The notes: a model not told the origin generated them from the letters alone. Positions 50,950 through 59,798 are shown, numbered from the stretch's first letter. The stretch: DNA of 64,000 bases from Arthrobacter sp. Leaf337 (GCF_001423745.1 NZ_LMPC01000027.1:238039-302038), one strand, 5' to 3'. Made by a program: numbers and translations.

Positions 50950-53172
50950 ATGGATCCCCTGCACCTCCGCTCCGCCGGCACCAGCCTGGTGATCAGCTTC
51001 GACAGCGGGGAGGCCGAGGTCATTCATTGGGGCGCCGATCTGGGCGCTTCACTGCCCGATCTGGCCATCCTCGGCGAACCGATCCCGCCCTCCGCCGTCG
51101 ACGCCGCCGTCCCCGCCGGGCTGCTGCCGCAGGCATCGTCGAGCTGGCGCGGACGCCCTGCCCTCCGCGGGCACCGGATCGCCGACGGCGTGCCCGGCTA
51201 CGATTTCTCCGTCCGCCTCCGCGTCGCGGACGTCAAAACCGGCGGAAAGTCCGCCGTCGGGAATTCAGCTGTGATTGTCCAGTCAGATCCGGACGCCGGC
51301 ATCACCGTCGAATCCACGCTGGAACTGCACGACGGCGGCCTGCTGGAAATGCGCCACACCGTCACCAACACCGGCACTTCACCCTTTCAGCTCGACGAAC
51401 TGGCCACCGTGCTGCCGGTGGCTCCTGACGCCGTCGAACTCCTTGACCTGACCGGACGCTGGTGCCGTGAACGCCACCCGCAGCGCCGGGCCATCCAGCA
51501 GGGCACCTGGGTGCGGACAGGGCGGCACGGGCGCACCGGCCACGATTCCTCGCTGCTGCTGGCGGCCGGCACGGCGGACTTCGGCAACCGCCATGGCAGG
51601 GTCTGGGCCACCCACCTTGCCTGGAGCGGAAACCACGAACAGTTCGCGGACACCATCGGCGACGGCCGGACCATGATCGGCGGCTCCGAGCTGCTGGGCC
51701 CTGCCGAAGTGGTCCTCGAGCCGAACGGCAGCTACACCACCCCCGCACTCTTCGCGGCGTACTCGGACCGCGGCCTGGATGGCATCAGCGAGGCCTTCTA
51801 CAGCTGGTTCAGGAACCGTCCGCACCACGTGCTGCCTTCGGCGTCAGCCGTTTCGGGCGCAGGCAAGGCGGGCACCGGCAAGGCCCGGCCCGTGGTGCTC
51901 AACGTCTGGGAAGCCGTCTACTTCAATCACGATCTCAGCACGCTGATCGAACTGGCGGATTCGGCGGCGGACCTGGGCGTGGAACGCTTCGTGCTCGACG
52001 ACGGCTGGTTCCGTGGCCGTCGGCATGACCAGGCGGGCCTCGGCGACTGGTACGTTGACGAGGGCCTGTGGCCGGACGGCCTCACACCGCTGATCGATGC
52101 CGTCACGTCCCGCGGGATGGAATTCGGCCTCTGGGTTGAGCCGGAAATGATCAACCTGGACTCCGACGTGGCGCGCGCCCACCCGGAATGGATCGTTGGA
52201 CCCGCTGTCCGGTCCCACAAGGACGGCGGCCGGCTGCCACTGACCTGGCGCCATCAGCACGTCATCGACCTGGTCAACCCCGAGGCCTGGCAGTACGTCT
52301 TTGACCGCATCGACGCCCTGCTCCGCGAAAACAACATCAGCTACCTGAAGTGGGACCAGAACCGGGACCTCACCGAGCACGGCCACGCCGGGCGCTCCTC
52401 CGTGCACGAGCAGACACTCGCCGCCTACCGCCTCTTTGGCGAGCTCAAGAGGGCCCACCCGGGCCTGGAGATTGAGAGCTGTTCGTCCGGCGGCGCCCGC
52501 GTGGACCTGGGGATCCTGGAAACGACCGACCGGATCTGGGCTTCGGACTGCAACGACGCCCTGGAGCGCCAGACCATCCAGCGCTGGACCGGGCTGGTGG
52601 TGCCGCCGGAGCTGGTGGGCGGTCACATCGGCCCCACCACCTCCCACACCACGGCACGCACGCACGACATTTCGTTCCGAGCCATCACTGCCTTCTTCGG
52701 GCACTTCGGCCTGGAATGGGATGTCCGCCAGGTCCACGGCGCGGAGCGCGAAGAACTCAAGCGGTTCATCGGCCTTTACAAGGAGCACCGCGGCCTGATC
52801 CACTCCGGCCGGATGGTCCGCGCCGACGTTGCCGACGATTCGCTCATGCTTCACGGCGTGGTGTCCCAGGGCACCCCGGCGACCGGAGACACGGCCGCAC
52901 TGTTCGCGCTGGTCAGCACCAGGACCTCGTTCGCGGAGCGTCCGGGGCGCATCACCATTCCGGGACTGGACCAGGACCGCAGCTACCGGGTTGAGGCCAT
53001 CTTCCCGACGCCCGGCGACGCAGACTACGCGCACAACTTCACCCAGGCGCAGCCACCGGCCTGGCTGGCCGCCGGAGCGGAAGCCAGCGGCCGGTTCCTG
53101 GCCGAGGTGGGGCTGCCCATGCCCGTCCTCAACCCGGAACACGCACTGCTGATGCGCTTGACTGCCGTGTAG
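50950..53172 (+). CDS. GH36 alpha-galactosidase
   Basis: A 740-residue family 36 glycoside hydrolase releasing alpha-linked galactose from melibiose, raffinose and similar sugars. The N-terminal beta-supersandwich (residues 1-300) is followed by the catalytic barrel. YLKWDQNRDL carries the nucleophile Asp and ASDCNDALERQ the acid/base Asp. GLWVEPEMIN and ESCSSGGARVDLG are GH36 landmarks. No signal peptide is present, so the enzyme is cytosolic and acts on imported oligosaccharide. The start at 50950 (MDPLHLRSAG) follows GAAAGAG. A strong terminator follows. Confidence 0.93.
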   Translation: MDPLHLRSAGTSLVISFDSGEAEVIHWGADLGASLPDLAILGEPIPPSAVDAAVPAGLLPQASSSWRGRPALRGHRIADGVPGYDFSVRLRVADVKTGGKSAVGNSAVIVQSDPDAGITVESTLELHDGGLLEMRHTVTNTGTSPFQLDELATVLPVAPDAVELLDLTGRWCRERHPQRRAIQQGTWVRTGRHGRTGHDSSLLLAAGTADFGNRHGRVWATHLAWSGNHEQFADTIGDGRTMIGGSELLGPAEVVLEPNGSYTTPALFAAYSDRGLDGISEAFYSWFRNRPHHVLPSASAVSGAGKAGTGKARPVVLNVWEAVYFNHDLSTLIELADSAADLGVERFVLDDGWFRGRRHDQAGLGDWYVDEGLWPDGLTPLIDAVTSRGMEFGLWVEPEMINLDSDVARAHPEWIVGPAVRSHKDGGRLPLTWRHQHVIDLVNPEAWQYVFDRIDALLRENNISYLKWDQNRDLTEHGHAGRSSVHEQTLAAYRLFGELKRAHPGLEIESCSSGGARVDLGILETTDRIWASDCNDALERQTIQRWTGLVVPPELVGGHIGPTTSHTTARTHDISFRAITAFFGHFGLEWDVRQVHGAEREELKRFIGLYKEHRGLIHSGRMVRADVADDSLMLHGVVSQGTPATGDTAALFALVSTRTSFAERPGRITIPGLDQDRSYRVEAIFPTPGDADYAHNFTQAQPPAWLAAGAEASGRFLAEVGLPMPVLNPEHALLMRLTAV

Positions 53173-53188
53173 GTTCAGCGACTCCCAA

Positions 53189-53229
53189 AGAGCCTGCCGG
53201 CCGGGTACCAAACCCGGCCGGCAGGCTCT
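53189..53229. terminator. Perfect 18-bp terminator hairpin between convergent genes
   Basis: Arms 53189-53206 and 53212-53229 are perfectly complementary over 18 bases around the loop ACCAA. It lies between the alpha-galactosidase stop (53172) and the converging beta-propeller gene (53269), so it can serve both strands. A weak T-rich tract (CTGCTTTCC) follows on the + strand. Confidence 0.8.
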
Positions 53230-53240
53230 CTGCTTTCCAC

Positions 53241-53280
53241 GTCCGCTCAGCGGGCGTCCAAAGTCCGCTCAGCGGGCGTC
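53241..53280 (-). repeat. 22-bp period duplication spanning the stop codon of the beta-propeller gene
   Basis: GTCCGCTCAGCGGGCGTC occurs at 53241-53258 and, identically, at 53263-53280. The second copy contains the final codons and TGA stop (53271-53269) of the minus-strand gene. The other copy therefore repeats its Asp-Ala-Arg-stop end just downstream. Confidence 0.9.
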
Positions 53281-54231
53281 GACAAGGACCACCTCGTACT
53301 TGCTGGCCCCTTGAACGCCGAACTTCGCGTTAACCACGGCGAGGGTATCGCCAAACAGGGCCGCCGTCGTCGGGACCTGGAAGTCAGGGCTGGTGATGAC
53401 GTCCTTGACCTCGAAGGAATCCAGCCGGGAGTCCAGCCGGACGCGGCTCACCTGGTTGATCATGTTTTGCACGGCCCAGAGGGTGTTCCCCTTCACCACA
53501 ATCCCGTCCACGTAGGGCAGGCTGGCACCAGTGATCTTTGCGCTGTCGGCGGTCTCACCGGAGCCCGGCTCCACCGTATACAGGGCTTCGTTCGCGGAAT
53601 GCGCCAGGATCAGGGTCCGGCCGCCCCGGACGGCCGCGATGCCGTTCAGGTTGAAGTCGGCGGGAGTCTCGGCAGCAGGTCCTTTCAGCGTGAGCGTCCT
53701 GACGTCTTCGCCCGGCTTGCCATGTCGGTCAACCGGGACGAAGTACAGCTCGCCCTTCGTGGAGTTGGTGAACCAGGCGCCGTCATCCGTCACCGCGACG
53801 TCGTTGATGAAGGCTGGATCCCGGGTCAGCTGGTAGGTGGCCACAGTCTTCCGCGAGCCGGTGTCATAGACGTAGGCCTGGCCGGTGGTGCCGCCGGCAA
53901 CGAAGAGCAGGCCGTTCTCCACGTCAACTTTCATGCCAACCGCCATCCGGCCGTCTGGAACGTCGATGTAGAGCCTGGCGGTTCCGCGGCGGGTATCTCC
54001 GCGGTAGATGTCCCCCTTGAACAGGTCCCCGGCGAAAAAGGTGGTGCCCTCGCCCTCAGCTATGCCTTCGGCGGACGACGCGCCGGGAAGCTCGATGACC
54101 TTGTCATCGCCCTTGGTCGACGGCGGACCGGCAGACGCAACGGGTGCCGGAATGATGAGTGCTGCGAGGGCCACCAGTCCCACGGCGGCACGGCGCATTG
54201 CTTTTCCTGAATCCACATTTTTGCAGCGCAT
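53269..54231 (-). CDS. Secreted SMP-30/gluconolactonase-like beta-propeller protein
   Basis: A 320-residue exported protein. A signal peptide is present (AAVGLVALAALIIPAPVASA, residues about 14-33), cleaved after ASA. The mature part has repeated beta-propeller blades: GIAEGEGTTFFAGDLFKGDI, INDVAVTDDGAWFTNSTKGE, LNGIAAVRGGRTLILAHSAN and VDGIVVKGNTLWAVQNMINQ. Such folds include lactonases, but the metal-binding residues cannot be fixed by eye. The start at 54231 has GGAGAGAGCG before it. A later ATG at 54198 is also possible. It converges with the alpha-galactosidase gene. Confidence 0.8.
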   Translation of the reverse strand: MRCKNVDSGKAMRRAAVGLVALAALIIPAPVASAGPPSTKGDDKVIELPGASSAEGIAEGEGTTFFAGDLFKGDIYRGDTRRGTARLYIDVPDGRMAVGMKVDVENGLLFVAGGTTGQAYVYDTGSRKTVATYQLTRDPAFINDVAVTDDGAWFTNSTKGELYFVPVDRHGKPGEDVRTLTLKGPAAETPADFNLNGIAAVRGGRTLILAHSANEALYTVEPGSGETADSAKITGASLPYVDGIVVKGNTLWAVQNMINQVSRVRLDSRLDSFEVKDVITSPDFQVPTTAALFGDTLAVVNAKFGVQGASKYEVVLVDAR

Positions 54232-54367
54232 GATGACGCTCTCTCCAGATCGGGCTTTTCGCGCGAGCTGACCGGCACGGGAGCTCCGCACGATGGTCCT
54301 TCAAGTCTAGGCACCGGCACAAAGCGTGGCCAGAGGCCCGGAAATGGCATGCGTGCCAAGATGAAGC

Positions 54368-55666
54368 ATGACCGATTCGTGTGAGGTTCTGGTGGTCGGC
54401 GCCGGGCTTGCGGGGCTCCAGTGTGCCCGGGAGCTGCAGGCAGCCGGGCGTGACGTGCGGGTGTGGGAAGCGGCCGACGACGTGGGCGGCCGGATCCGCA
54501 CGGAGCACGTGGACGGATTCCTGGTGGACCGCGGGTTCCAGGTTCTGAATCCCGCCTACCCGGCCGTCCGCCGCTGGGTGGACGTCAGTGCCCTGGAGCT
54601 GCAGCCCTTCGGCGCCGGGCTCGGAGTACGCCGTGATGACGGTCTCGCGGTGCTGGCCCATCCCCTGCGCGAACCGCAGCTGATCGCCAGGACCATTGGC
54701 AGCGGCCTTGCGAAGCCGCGCGAGGCGGCTGCCCTCCTCCGCTGGGCGGCTCCCGCCGTCGTCCGGTCATGGCGGCAGTACGACGGCGGCGGACGTCGCG
54801 CCGCCGTGTCTGGCCGGGACGTGACGCTGCGGCAGGCACTGGACGACGCGCGTTTGGCGGGCGAACTCCGCCGGGTGGTTGATCGGTTCTTCGCCGGGGT
54901 GCTCCTCGAAGACGACGGCAGCACCTCCAACGACTTCGCCCGGCTCCTGCTGCGCACCTTCGCGCTCGGAGTGCCGGGGCTGCCGCGAATGGGCATGCAG
55001 GCCCTGCCGCGGCAGCTGGCCGCCTCGCTCGCCACGCCTGTCCGCACCGGGATAAAGGTGAATTCCATCCGGCGCGAAGGCGGCTCCATGCTGGTCCGTG
55101 CCTCCGGTGCCGAGCTCCGGGCTGAGCAGGTGGTGGTGGCTACGGACCCGGCCGGCGCCGAAGCCCTGGCGCTAGGAAACGACGGCGGCGGTGCGGCGGG
55201 CGGCCTTCCCGCCATGAAGGGGGTGCTGACGCACTGGTTCGCGGCCGGCGAGCCTCCGTCCCGGCTGAACCTGCTCTGCGTTGATGCGCGGGAGCGGCCC
55301 GGCGGCCCCCTGGTCAATACGGCGGTCGTTTCCAACGCAGCTCCGGGTTATACCCCCGCCGGCAGGCACCTTGTGCAGACATCGGCGCTGTTCGGCCGCG
55401 GCCGGCCGTTGCCCGGCGATGATGCGGTCCGCCGGCATGCCGCTGAAATCTACGGGGCTGATGCCACCGGATGGGAACTGGTGGCCCGGCACGAAGTTCC
55501 GAATGCCCTGCCCGTCCAGCCTCCTCCATTGGGGTCCCCGCAGCCTGCTGAGATCTCACCCGGAGTCTTCGTCTGCGGCGACCACCGCGCCACCGCCTCC
55601 ATCCAGGGCGCCCTCGAAAGCGGCCACCTCACGGCGCAGGCCGTCCTGCGCGCGGACTTCCGGTAG
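54368..55666 (+). CDS. FAD-dependent amine-oxidase-like oxidoreductase
   Basis: A 432-residue flavoprotein of the protoporphyrinogen oxidase/phytoene desaturase-like group. The N-terminal dinucleotide loop is VLVVGAGLAGLQCARELQAA, followed by VWEAADDVGGRIRTEHVDGF. The C-terminal FAD motif is GVFVCGDHRATASIQGALES. No neighbouring carotenoid or haem genes suggest a substrate. It is the first of a probable run of genes ending with DUF2332, and six bases separate its stop from the SRPBCC gene. Confidence 0.85.
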   Translation: MTDSCEVLVVGAGLAGLQCARELQAAGRDVRVWEAADDVGGRIRTEHVDGFLVDRGFQVLNPAYPAVRRWVDVSALELQPFGAGLGVRRDDGLAVLAHPLREPQLIARTIGSGLAKPREAAALLRWAAPAVVRSWRQYDGGGRRAAVSGRDVTLRQALDDARLAGELRRVVDRFFAGVLLEDDGSTSNDFARLLLRTFALGVPGLPRMGMQALPRQLAASLATPVRTGIKVNSIRREGGSMLVRASGAELRAEQVVVATDPAGAEALALGNDGGGAAGGLPAMKGVLTHWFAAGEPPSRLNLLCVDARERPGGPLVNTAVVSNAAPGYTPAGRHLVQTSALFGRGRPLPGDDAVRRHAAEIYGADATGWELVARHEVPNALPVQPPPLGSPQPAEISPGVFVCGDHRATASIQGALESGHLTAQAVLRADFR

Positions 55667-55671
55667 CGCGG

Positions 55672-56058
55672 ATGCGCTTATCCGTGTCCCGGCACATCGA
55701 GGCGCCCGCCGCGGACGTGTGGGAGCTGCTCACCGACGTCGGCCGCTGGCGTGAATGGGGGCCTTCCGTGAGGGGTGCAGAACTGGACTCGCCCGGCTTC
55801 ACGGCCGGCAGCACCGGCCGGGTGCGGACGGTCGCCGCTGTCACATTGCCCTTCACGGTGACGGAATACCGGGCAGGCCGTTCCTGGTCCTGGTCCGTGG
55901 CCGGAATCCGCGCGACCGGGCACCTTGTGGTTCCGGAAGGGGACGGCTGCCGGGTCACGTTCACGGTTCCTTGGTGGGCGCCCGCCTACCTCCCAGTTTG
56001 CTCTGCGGCACTGCGCCGCATTGCCAGGATCACGGTCCGCCCCGTCAGCCCGCCGTAA
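55672..56058 (+). CDS. SRPBCC/START-like small-ligand-binding protein
   Basis: A 128-residue protein of the polyketide-cyclase/dehydrase-like SRPBCC superfamily. The opening VSRHIEAPAADVWELLTDVG and middle YRAGRSWSWSVAGI with TFTVPWWAPAY fit its helix-grip fold. The ligand is unknown. It is probably co-transcribed with the FAD oxidoreductase. It may act on the same metabolite. Confidence 0.75.
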   Translation: MRLSVSRHIEAPAADVWELLTDVGRWREWGPSVRGAELDSPGFTAGSTGRVRTVAAVTLPFTVTEYRAGRSWSWSVAGIRATGHLVVPEGDGCRVTFTVPWWAPAYLPVCSAALRRIARITVRPVSPP

Positions 56059-56099
56059 AGAACAGCGCACGCCGCATGCAAAGCGATAGATTTGCTCTC

Positions 56100-56576
56100 A
56101 TGACTGAAGCCTCCCCCGCCACCGAAGCCGGCCGCGGCACCATCCTTGTCCTCAACGGACCCAACCTGAACCTGCTGGGTACCCGGGAACCGGAGAAGTA
56201 CGGCACCGCAACGCTGGCCGACGTCGAACAGCTCGCCAAGGAGGCCGCCGCCGCCTACGGCCTGGAAGTTGAATGCTTCCAGTCCAACCACGAGGGTGCA
56301 CTGGTTGATGCCATCCACGCCGCGCGGGGCAAGGCCATCGGCATCGTCCTCAACGCCGGCGCCTACACCCATACGTCTGTGGCCATCCGCGACGCCATCT
56401 CCGCAGTACAGCTGCCCGCGGTGGAAGTCCACATCACCAACGTCCATGCCCGTGAAGAGTTCCGGCACCACTCGTATCTTTCGGACATCAGCAAGGCCGT
56501 GATCGCCGGCGCCGGCGTGATGGGCTACCGGTTCGCCGTCGAATACCTCGCAGAACTGAACGCCGGCAGGGCCTGA
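56100..56576 (+). CDS. aroQ: Type II 3-dehydroquinate dehydratase
   Basis: A 158-residue shikimate-pathway enzyme converting 3-dehydroquinate to 3-dehydroshikimate. The N-terminal loop LNGPNLNLLGTREPEKYG carries the catalytic Arg and Tyr. FQSNHEG, NAGAYTHTSVAIRDA and VHITNVHAREEFRHHS hold the remaining active-site Asn, His and Arg. Type II enzymes form dodecamers. The ATG at 56100 adds about 14 residues before the core. It lies 41 bases after the SRPBCC gene and away from other aro genes. Confidence 0.96.
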   Translation: MTEASPATEAGRGTILVLNGPNLNLLGTREPEKYGTATLADVEQLAKEAAAAYGLEVECFQSNHEGALVDAIHAARGKAIGIVLNAGAYTHTSVAIRDAISAVQLPAVEVHITNVHAREEFRHHSYLSDISKAVIAGAGVMGYRFAVEYLAELNAGRA

Positions 56577-56578
56577 TC

Positions 56579-57613
56579 ATGGGCGCGGGGAACGCGGGCA
56601 CCGCGGACTGGTACCGGAACTTCGGTACAGTCGATGCGCCGGCGTCCTCCCCGTGCTACGCAGAGTGGTCGCTGGGAATCGCCGGCGATCCTGAACTGAT
56701 CAGCCGTATTGAACTGTGGCCGCACAACAAGCGGCAGCCCCTGCTGATCCTGGCGGCAGCGCGGTTCCTGGGCGCCGGGATCACGCCGTACCGAGAGTTC
56801 CGGGAGTTCCTCCTTGCACGCTGGGACGAGGTCTCGCGGATCGTTCTCTCCCGCGCCACGCAGACCAACGAGGCAGGCAGGTGCACCACTCTGCTGCCGT
56901 CCCTCGCCGTCATCGCCGGCTCGACAGGCCGTCCCCTGGCACTGATCGAGGTGGGTGCCTCGGCCGGGCTCGCGCTGTTTCCGGACAAGTACGCCTACGA
57001 GTACGACGACGGCGCGTCAGTCACGCGGCTGGTGCCACAACCGGACGGGGCCCGGTCCGCGGCGGAGGAGCCGCCCGTTCTGCGCTGCACCGTGGAAGGG
57101 GCCGTCCCGCTTCCTGCAGAGCTCCCCCAAGTGGTGTGGCGGGCCGGGATCGACCTGAACCCCCTGGACATCAACGACCCCGACGACGTCGCCTGGCTTG
57201 AAGCCCTGATCTGGCCGGAGCAGGACTTCCGCCGCGAGCGGCTGCGCCGGGCCATCGCCATAGCGCAGCAGGATCCGCCGCTGCTGGTGGCCGGCGACCT
57301 CAACGAGCAACTGGTGTCGCTCGCCGACCAGGCGCCGCCGGACGCGACCCTGGTGGTATTCCACAGCGCCGTGATGGCCTATCTGGACGCCTCCCAGCGG
57401 GAAGCCTTCCGTGCCACGATCGGTACCCTTGCGGCAGAGCGCGGCTGCCACTGGCTGTCCAATGAGGGCCACACGGTACTTGCCCAGGCCGACGGCTCCG
57501 TGGTGGTGCCGGAAATGGATGACTCGCGGCTGCAGGGCCGGTTCCTGCTCCTCCAGGACGGTGTGCCCGTGGCCATCGCCGGGCCGCACGGCCAAACCCT
57601 GGAGTGGCTCTAG
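56579..57613 (+). CDS. DUF2332 family protein
   Basis: A 344-residue actinobacterial DUF2332 protein. Recognisable segments are SSPCYAEWSLGIAGDPEL, LALIEVGASAGLALFPDKYAY, RAGIDLNPLDINDPDDVAWL and VVFHSAVMAYLDASQREAF. The GASAGL motif resembles a nucleotide or SAM-binding glycine loop, but no activity has been settled for the family. It starts two bases after the aroQ stop, so coupling is likely. Confidence 0.82.
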   Translation: MGAGNAGTADWYRNFGTVDAPASSPCYAEWSLGIAGDPELISRIELWPHNKRQPLLILAAARFLGAGITPYREFREFLLARWDEVSRIVLSRATQTNEAGRCTTLLPSLAVIAGSTGRPLALIEVGASAGLALFPDKYAYEYDDGASVTRLVPQPDGARSAAEEPPVLRCTVEGAVPLPAELPQVVWRAGIDLNPLDINDPDDVAWLEALIWPEQDFRRERLRRAIAIAQQDPPLLVAGDLNEQLVSLADQAPPDATLVVFHSAVMAYLDASQREAFRATIGTLAAERGCHWLSNEGHTVLAQADGSVVVPEMDDSRLQGRFLLLQDGVPVAIAGPHGQTLEWL

Positions 57614-57624
57614 GGCCCCCGCCC

Positions 57625-57670
57625 GCTTACTTTTGTATGCACTGCCCGCTTATTTCTGGATGCACTGCCC
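57625..57670 (-). repeat. 23-bp tandem duplication spanning the marP stop codon
   Basis: On the minus strand the unit ending TGC ATC CAG AAA TAA (57670-57648) is followed directly by a second unit TGC ATA CAA AAG TAA (57647-57625). Both spell Cys-Ile-Gln-Lys-stop locally, though the second is out of frame with the gene. All three differences are at synonymous third positions. Confidence 0.85.
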
Positions 57671-58834
57671 GGAGGAAACGGGGCTGCTCAGGCCCGGCGC
57701 CTGGGCGGCCACCGGCCCGAGGTCGTCCATGGTGATGGCAAAGCCCAGCTCGGCATCCGACGTGGCTTTCGCGAAGATCACACCGGCAACCAGGCCTTCA
57801 GTGGTGAGGAGGGGTCCGCCGGAGTTGCCCGGCTGGACATCGCCGGCAAGCCGGTACACGTCTTCCGGTGCCGGGTTGCCGCCATAGATGTCAGGGACCA
57901 GGACGGTGGTGATGTCCTGGATCGTTGCCGGTTTGGACTGGAAAGGCCCGCCGTGCGGATAACCTGCGAACGCGGCCGGGCTGCCGGCCGGCAGGTCCGC
58001 ACTCAGTTGGAGCGGGGACGACGGAAGTCCGTCCACGGCAAGGACAGCGAGGTCATGCTGGCTGTCGAAGTAGACCACCCGGCCGGGCAGGGCCCCTCCT
58101 CCCGGGATCTCGACCACAGGCTGCGACACGCCCGCCACCACATGGGCGTTGGTCACAACACGCCCCGGCGACACCACGAAACCGCTTCCGGTCTGGTTCT
58201 GGCCGCATTGGTAGGCGGTGCCCGCGATTTTCAGGACCGACTCCGCGGCCTGGTTCAGGGCCGGTGTGTCCGTGCTCGCGTTGGGAATGGCTACCTGCTG
58301 GCCTTGCCCGAGCCCTTCGATGAGCGTGGGTATGCCGTCCCCGATCACGGTGGAGCGCAGCTGCGCCACGGCTGTTTTCACCGGCACGGGCGTGAGTCCG
58401 TCGATAAAGCGAATGACCTTGGACTCCGCCAACTGCTGGGAAACGAACGGCACGCCCAGGGCGCTGATGCTGAAGGAGAGCATGGACATGACGAGGGCCG
58501 CCACCACCACGTTGACTGCTCCGCCCACCACCCGGTCCATGGCCCGCAGCGGCTGGATCCGCACGGCACTGCGGATTTTGCGGCCGATCATGGTTCCCAG
58601 CGCATGCCCCAGGACAATAAGCACGACGGCGGCGGCAACGATCGCGGTGAGCCGCCAGCCGCTGTCCTCCACTAGGTTGCTGACGATGGGCACGGACACA
58701 AACGCAGCCACGGCACCGACGATAAACCCGGCAATGCCGCCAAGGGTCACCAGGAAGCCATTGCGAAGGCCATAGATCAGGTAGGACAGCAGCGTCAGGA
58801 TCAAGGCCAGGTCCAGGATGGTCAAGCCGAACAC
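57650..58834 (-). CDS. marP: MarP-type membrane-anchored serine protease
   Basis: A 394-residue protein with an N-terminal CvpA-like domain of four membrane helices (residues 1-160) and a periplasmic trypsin-like protease domain. The catalytic triad is in VTNAHVVAG (His), HDLAVLAVDG (Asp) and QPGNSGGPLL (Ser). Cys residues in TAYQCGQNQ and SGQCIQ could form the disulfide known from mycobacterial MarP. M. tuberculosis MarP is needed for acid resistance through peptidoglycan hydrolase processing. The same role is inferred here by orthology of position and domains. Confidence 0.93.
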   Translation of the reverse strand: MFGLTILDLALILTLLSYLIYGLRNGFLVTLGGIAGFIVGAVAAFVSVPIVSNLVEDSGWRLTAIVAAAVVLIVLGHALGTMIGRKIRSAVRIQPLRAMDRVVGGAVNVVVAALVMSMLSFSISALGVPFVSQQLAESKVIRFIDGLTPVPVKTAVAQLRSTVIGDGIPTLIEGLGQGQQVAIPNASTDTPALNQAAESVLKIAGTAYQCGQNQTGSGFVVSPGRVVTNAHVVAGVSQPVVEIPGGGALPGRVVYFDSQHDLAVLAVDGLPSSPLQLSADLPAGSPAAFAGYPHGGPFQSKPATIQDITTVLVPDIYGGNPAPEDVYRLAGDVQPGNSGGPLLTTEGLVAGVIFAKATSDAELGFAITMDDLGPVAAQAPGLSSPVSSGQCIQK

Positions 58835-59024
58835 ACGGGCTCCTCACAAAAACAGGTAAGCCCCAATTCTAGTGGCGATCCCTGACAGTTTGCCGTGACT
58901 GACAGCCGCCCAGGGCAACCGCGAGACGCTCCGGAAAGCCCGGTCCCGCCGTCGAAATCTGCGTTGTAAAGGCGCCCCACAGGTCCGGTGCCGGCCTCAG
59001 AACCGCCATTTCAGGCGTTTCGCG

Positions 59025-59040
59025 TGCCAAGTACGTCACA
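59025..59040. promoter_or_regulatory. Possible CRP autoregulatory site
   Basis: TGCCAAGTACGTCACA matches the CRP/GlxR consensus TGTGA-NNTANN-TCACA in its right half, the central TA and three of five left-half bases. It lies 67 bases before the crp start in a 272-base leader. Autoregulation is plausible but based only on this match. Confidence 0.35.
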
Positions 59041-59106
59041 GAACCTTCAAAATTCTGAAACAATGGCTGAAGCGCCCCAGCCGACACATTTTACTCAGGA
59101 GATTTC

Positions 59107-59784
59107 ATGGACATCGAGGTATTGCGCCGCGCACCCCTTTTCGCCACGCTCGACGACGAAGCATTCCGTCTGCTCACGGACGAGCTCACCGAGGTGGACC
59201 TGTCACGCGGAGCCTCGGTCTTCCGCGAAGGCGACCAGGGTGATCAGCTCTACTTCATCGTCTCCGGCAAGGTGAAGCTGGGCCGCACGTCACCGGACGG
59301 CCGCGAGTCCCTGCTGGCAATCCTCGGCCCGGGTGAGCTCTTCGGCGAAATGGCCCTCTTCGATCCGAGCCCCCGCACGGCCACGGCAACTGCCGTCTCG
59401 GAGACCCGCCTTGCCGGCCTGAAGAACGAAAGCCTCAACGCACTGCTGCGTACCCGCCCGGAGGTCTCGGCCCAGCTGCTGCAGGCACTGGCACGCCGCC
59501 TGCGCCGCACCAACGACTCCCTGTCGGACCTTGTTTTCTCCGACGTTCCGGGCCGCGTGGCCAAGGCGCTGCTGGACCTGGCCGACCGCTTCGGCCGCCC
59601 GGCAACCGACGGCGTCCTGGTGGCCCACGAGCTCACCCAGGAAGAGCTGGCCCAGCTTGTGGGCGCCTCCCGCGAAACCGTGAACAAGGCCCTGGCCGAA
59701 TTCGTCCAGCGCGGCTGGCTCCGCCTGGAAGCCCGTGCCGTAGTGATCCTCGACATGCAGCGCCTCCGCCAGCGGTCACGATAG
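59107..59784 (+). CDS. crp: CRP/FNR-family cAMP-responsive regulator (CRP/GlxR-like)
   Basis: A 225-residue global regulator. Residues 1-120 form a cyclic-nucleotide-binding domain with the phosphate cassette GELFGEMALFDPSPRTATAT. A long dimer helix follows, then a winged helix with TQEELAQLVGASRETVNKAL. The length and sequence match actinobacterial Crp/GlxR (Rv3676), which binds cAMP. The start at 59107 follows CAGGAGATTT. A strong terminator follows. The sites at 40890-40905 and 59025-59040 are candidate targets. Confidence 0.95.
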   Translation: MDIEVLRRAPLFATLDDEAFRLLTDELTEVDLSRGASVFREGDQGDQLYFIVSGKVKLGRTSPDGRESLLAILGPGELFGEMALFDPSPRTATATAVSETRLAGLKNESLNALLRTRPEVSAQLLQALARRLRRTNDSLSDLVFSDVPGRVAKALLDLADRFGRPATDGVLVAHELTQEELAQLVGASRETVNKALAEFVQRGWLRLEARAVVILDMQRLRQRSR

Positions 59785-59798
59785 TCAAACTGCGTCCG

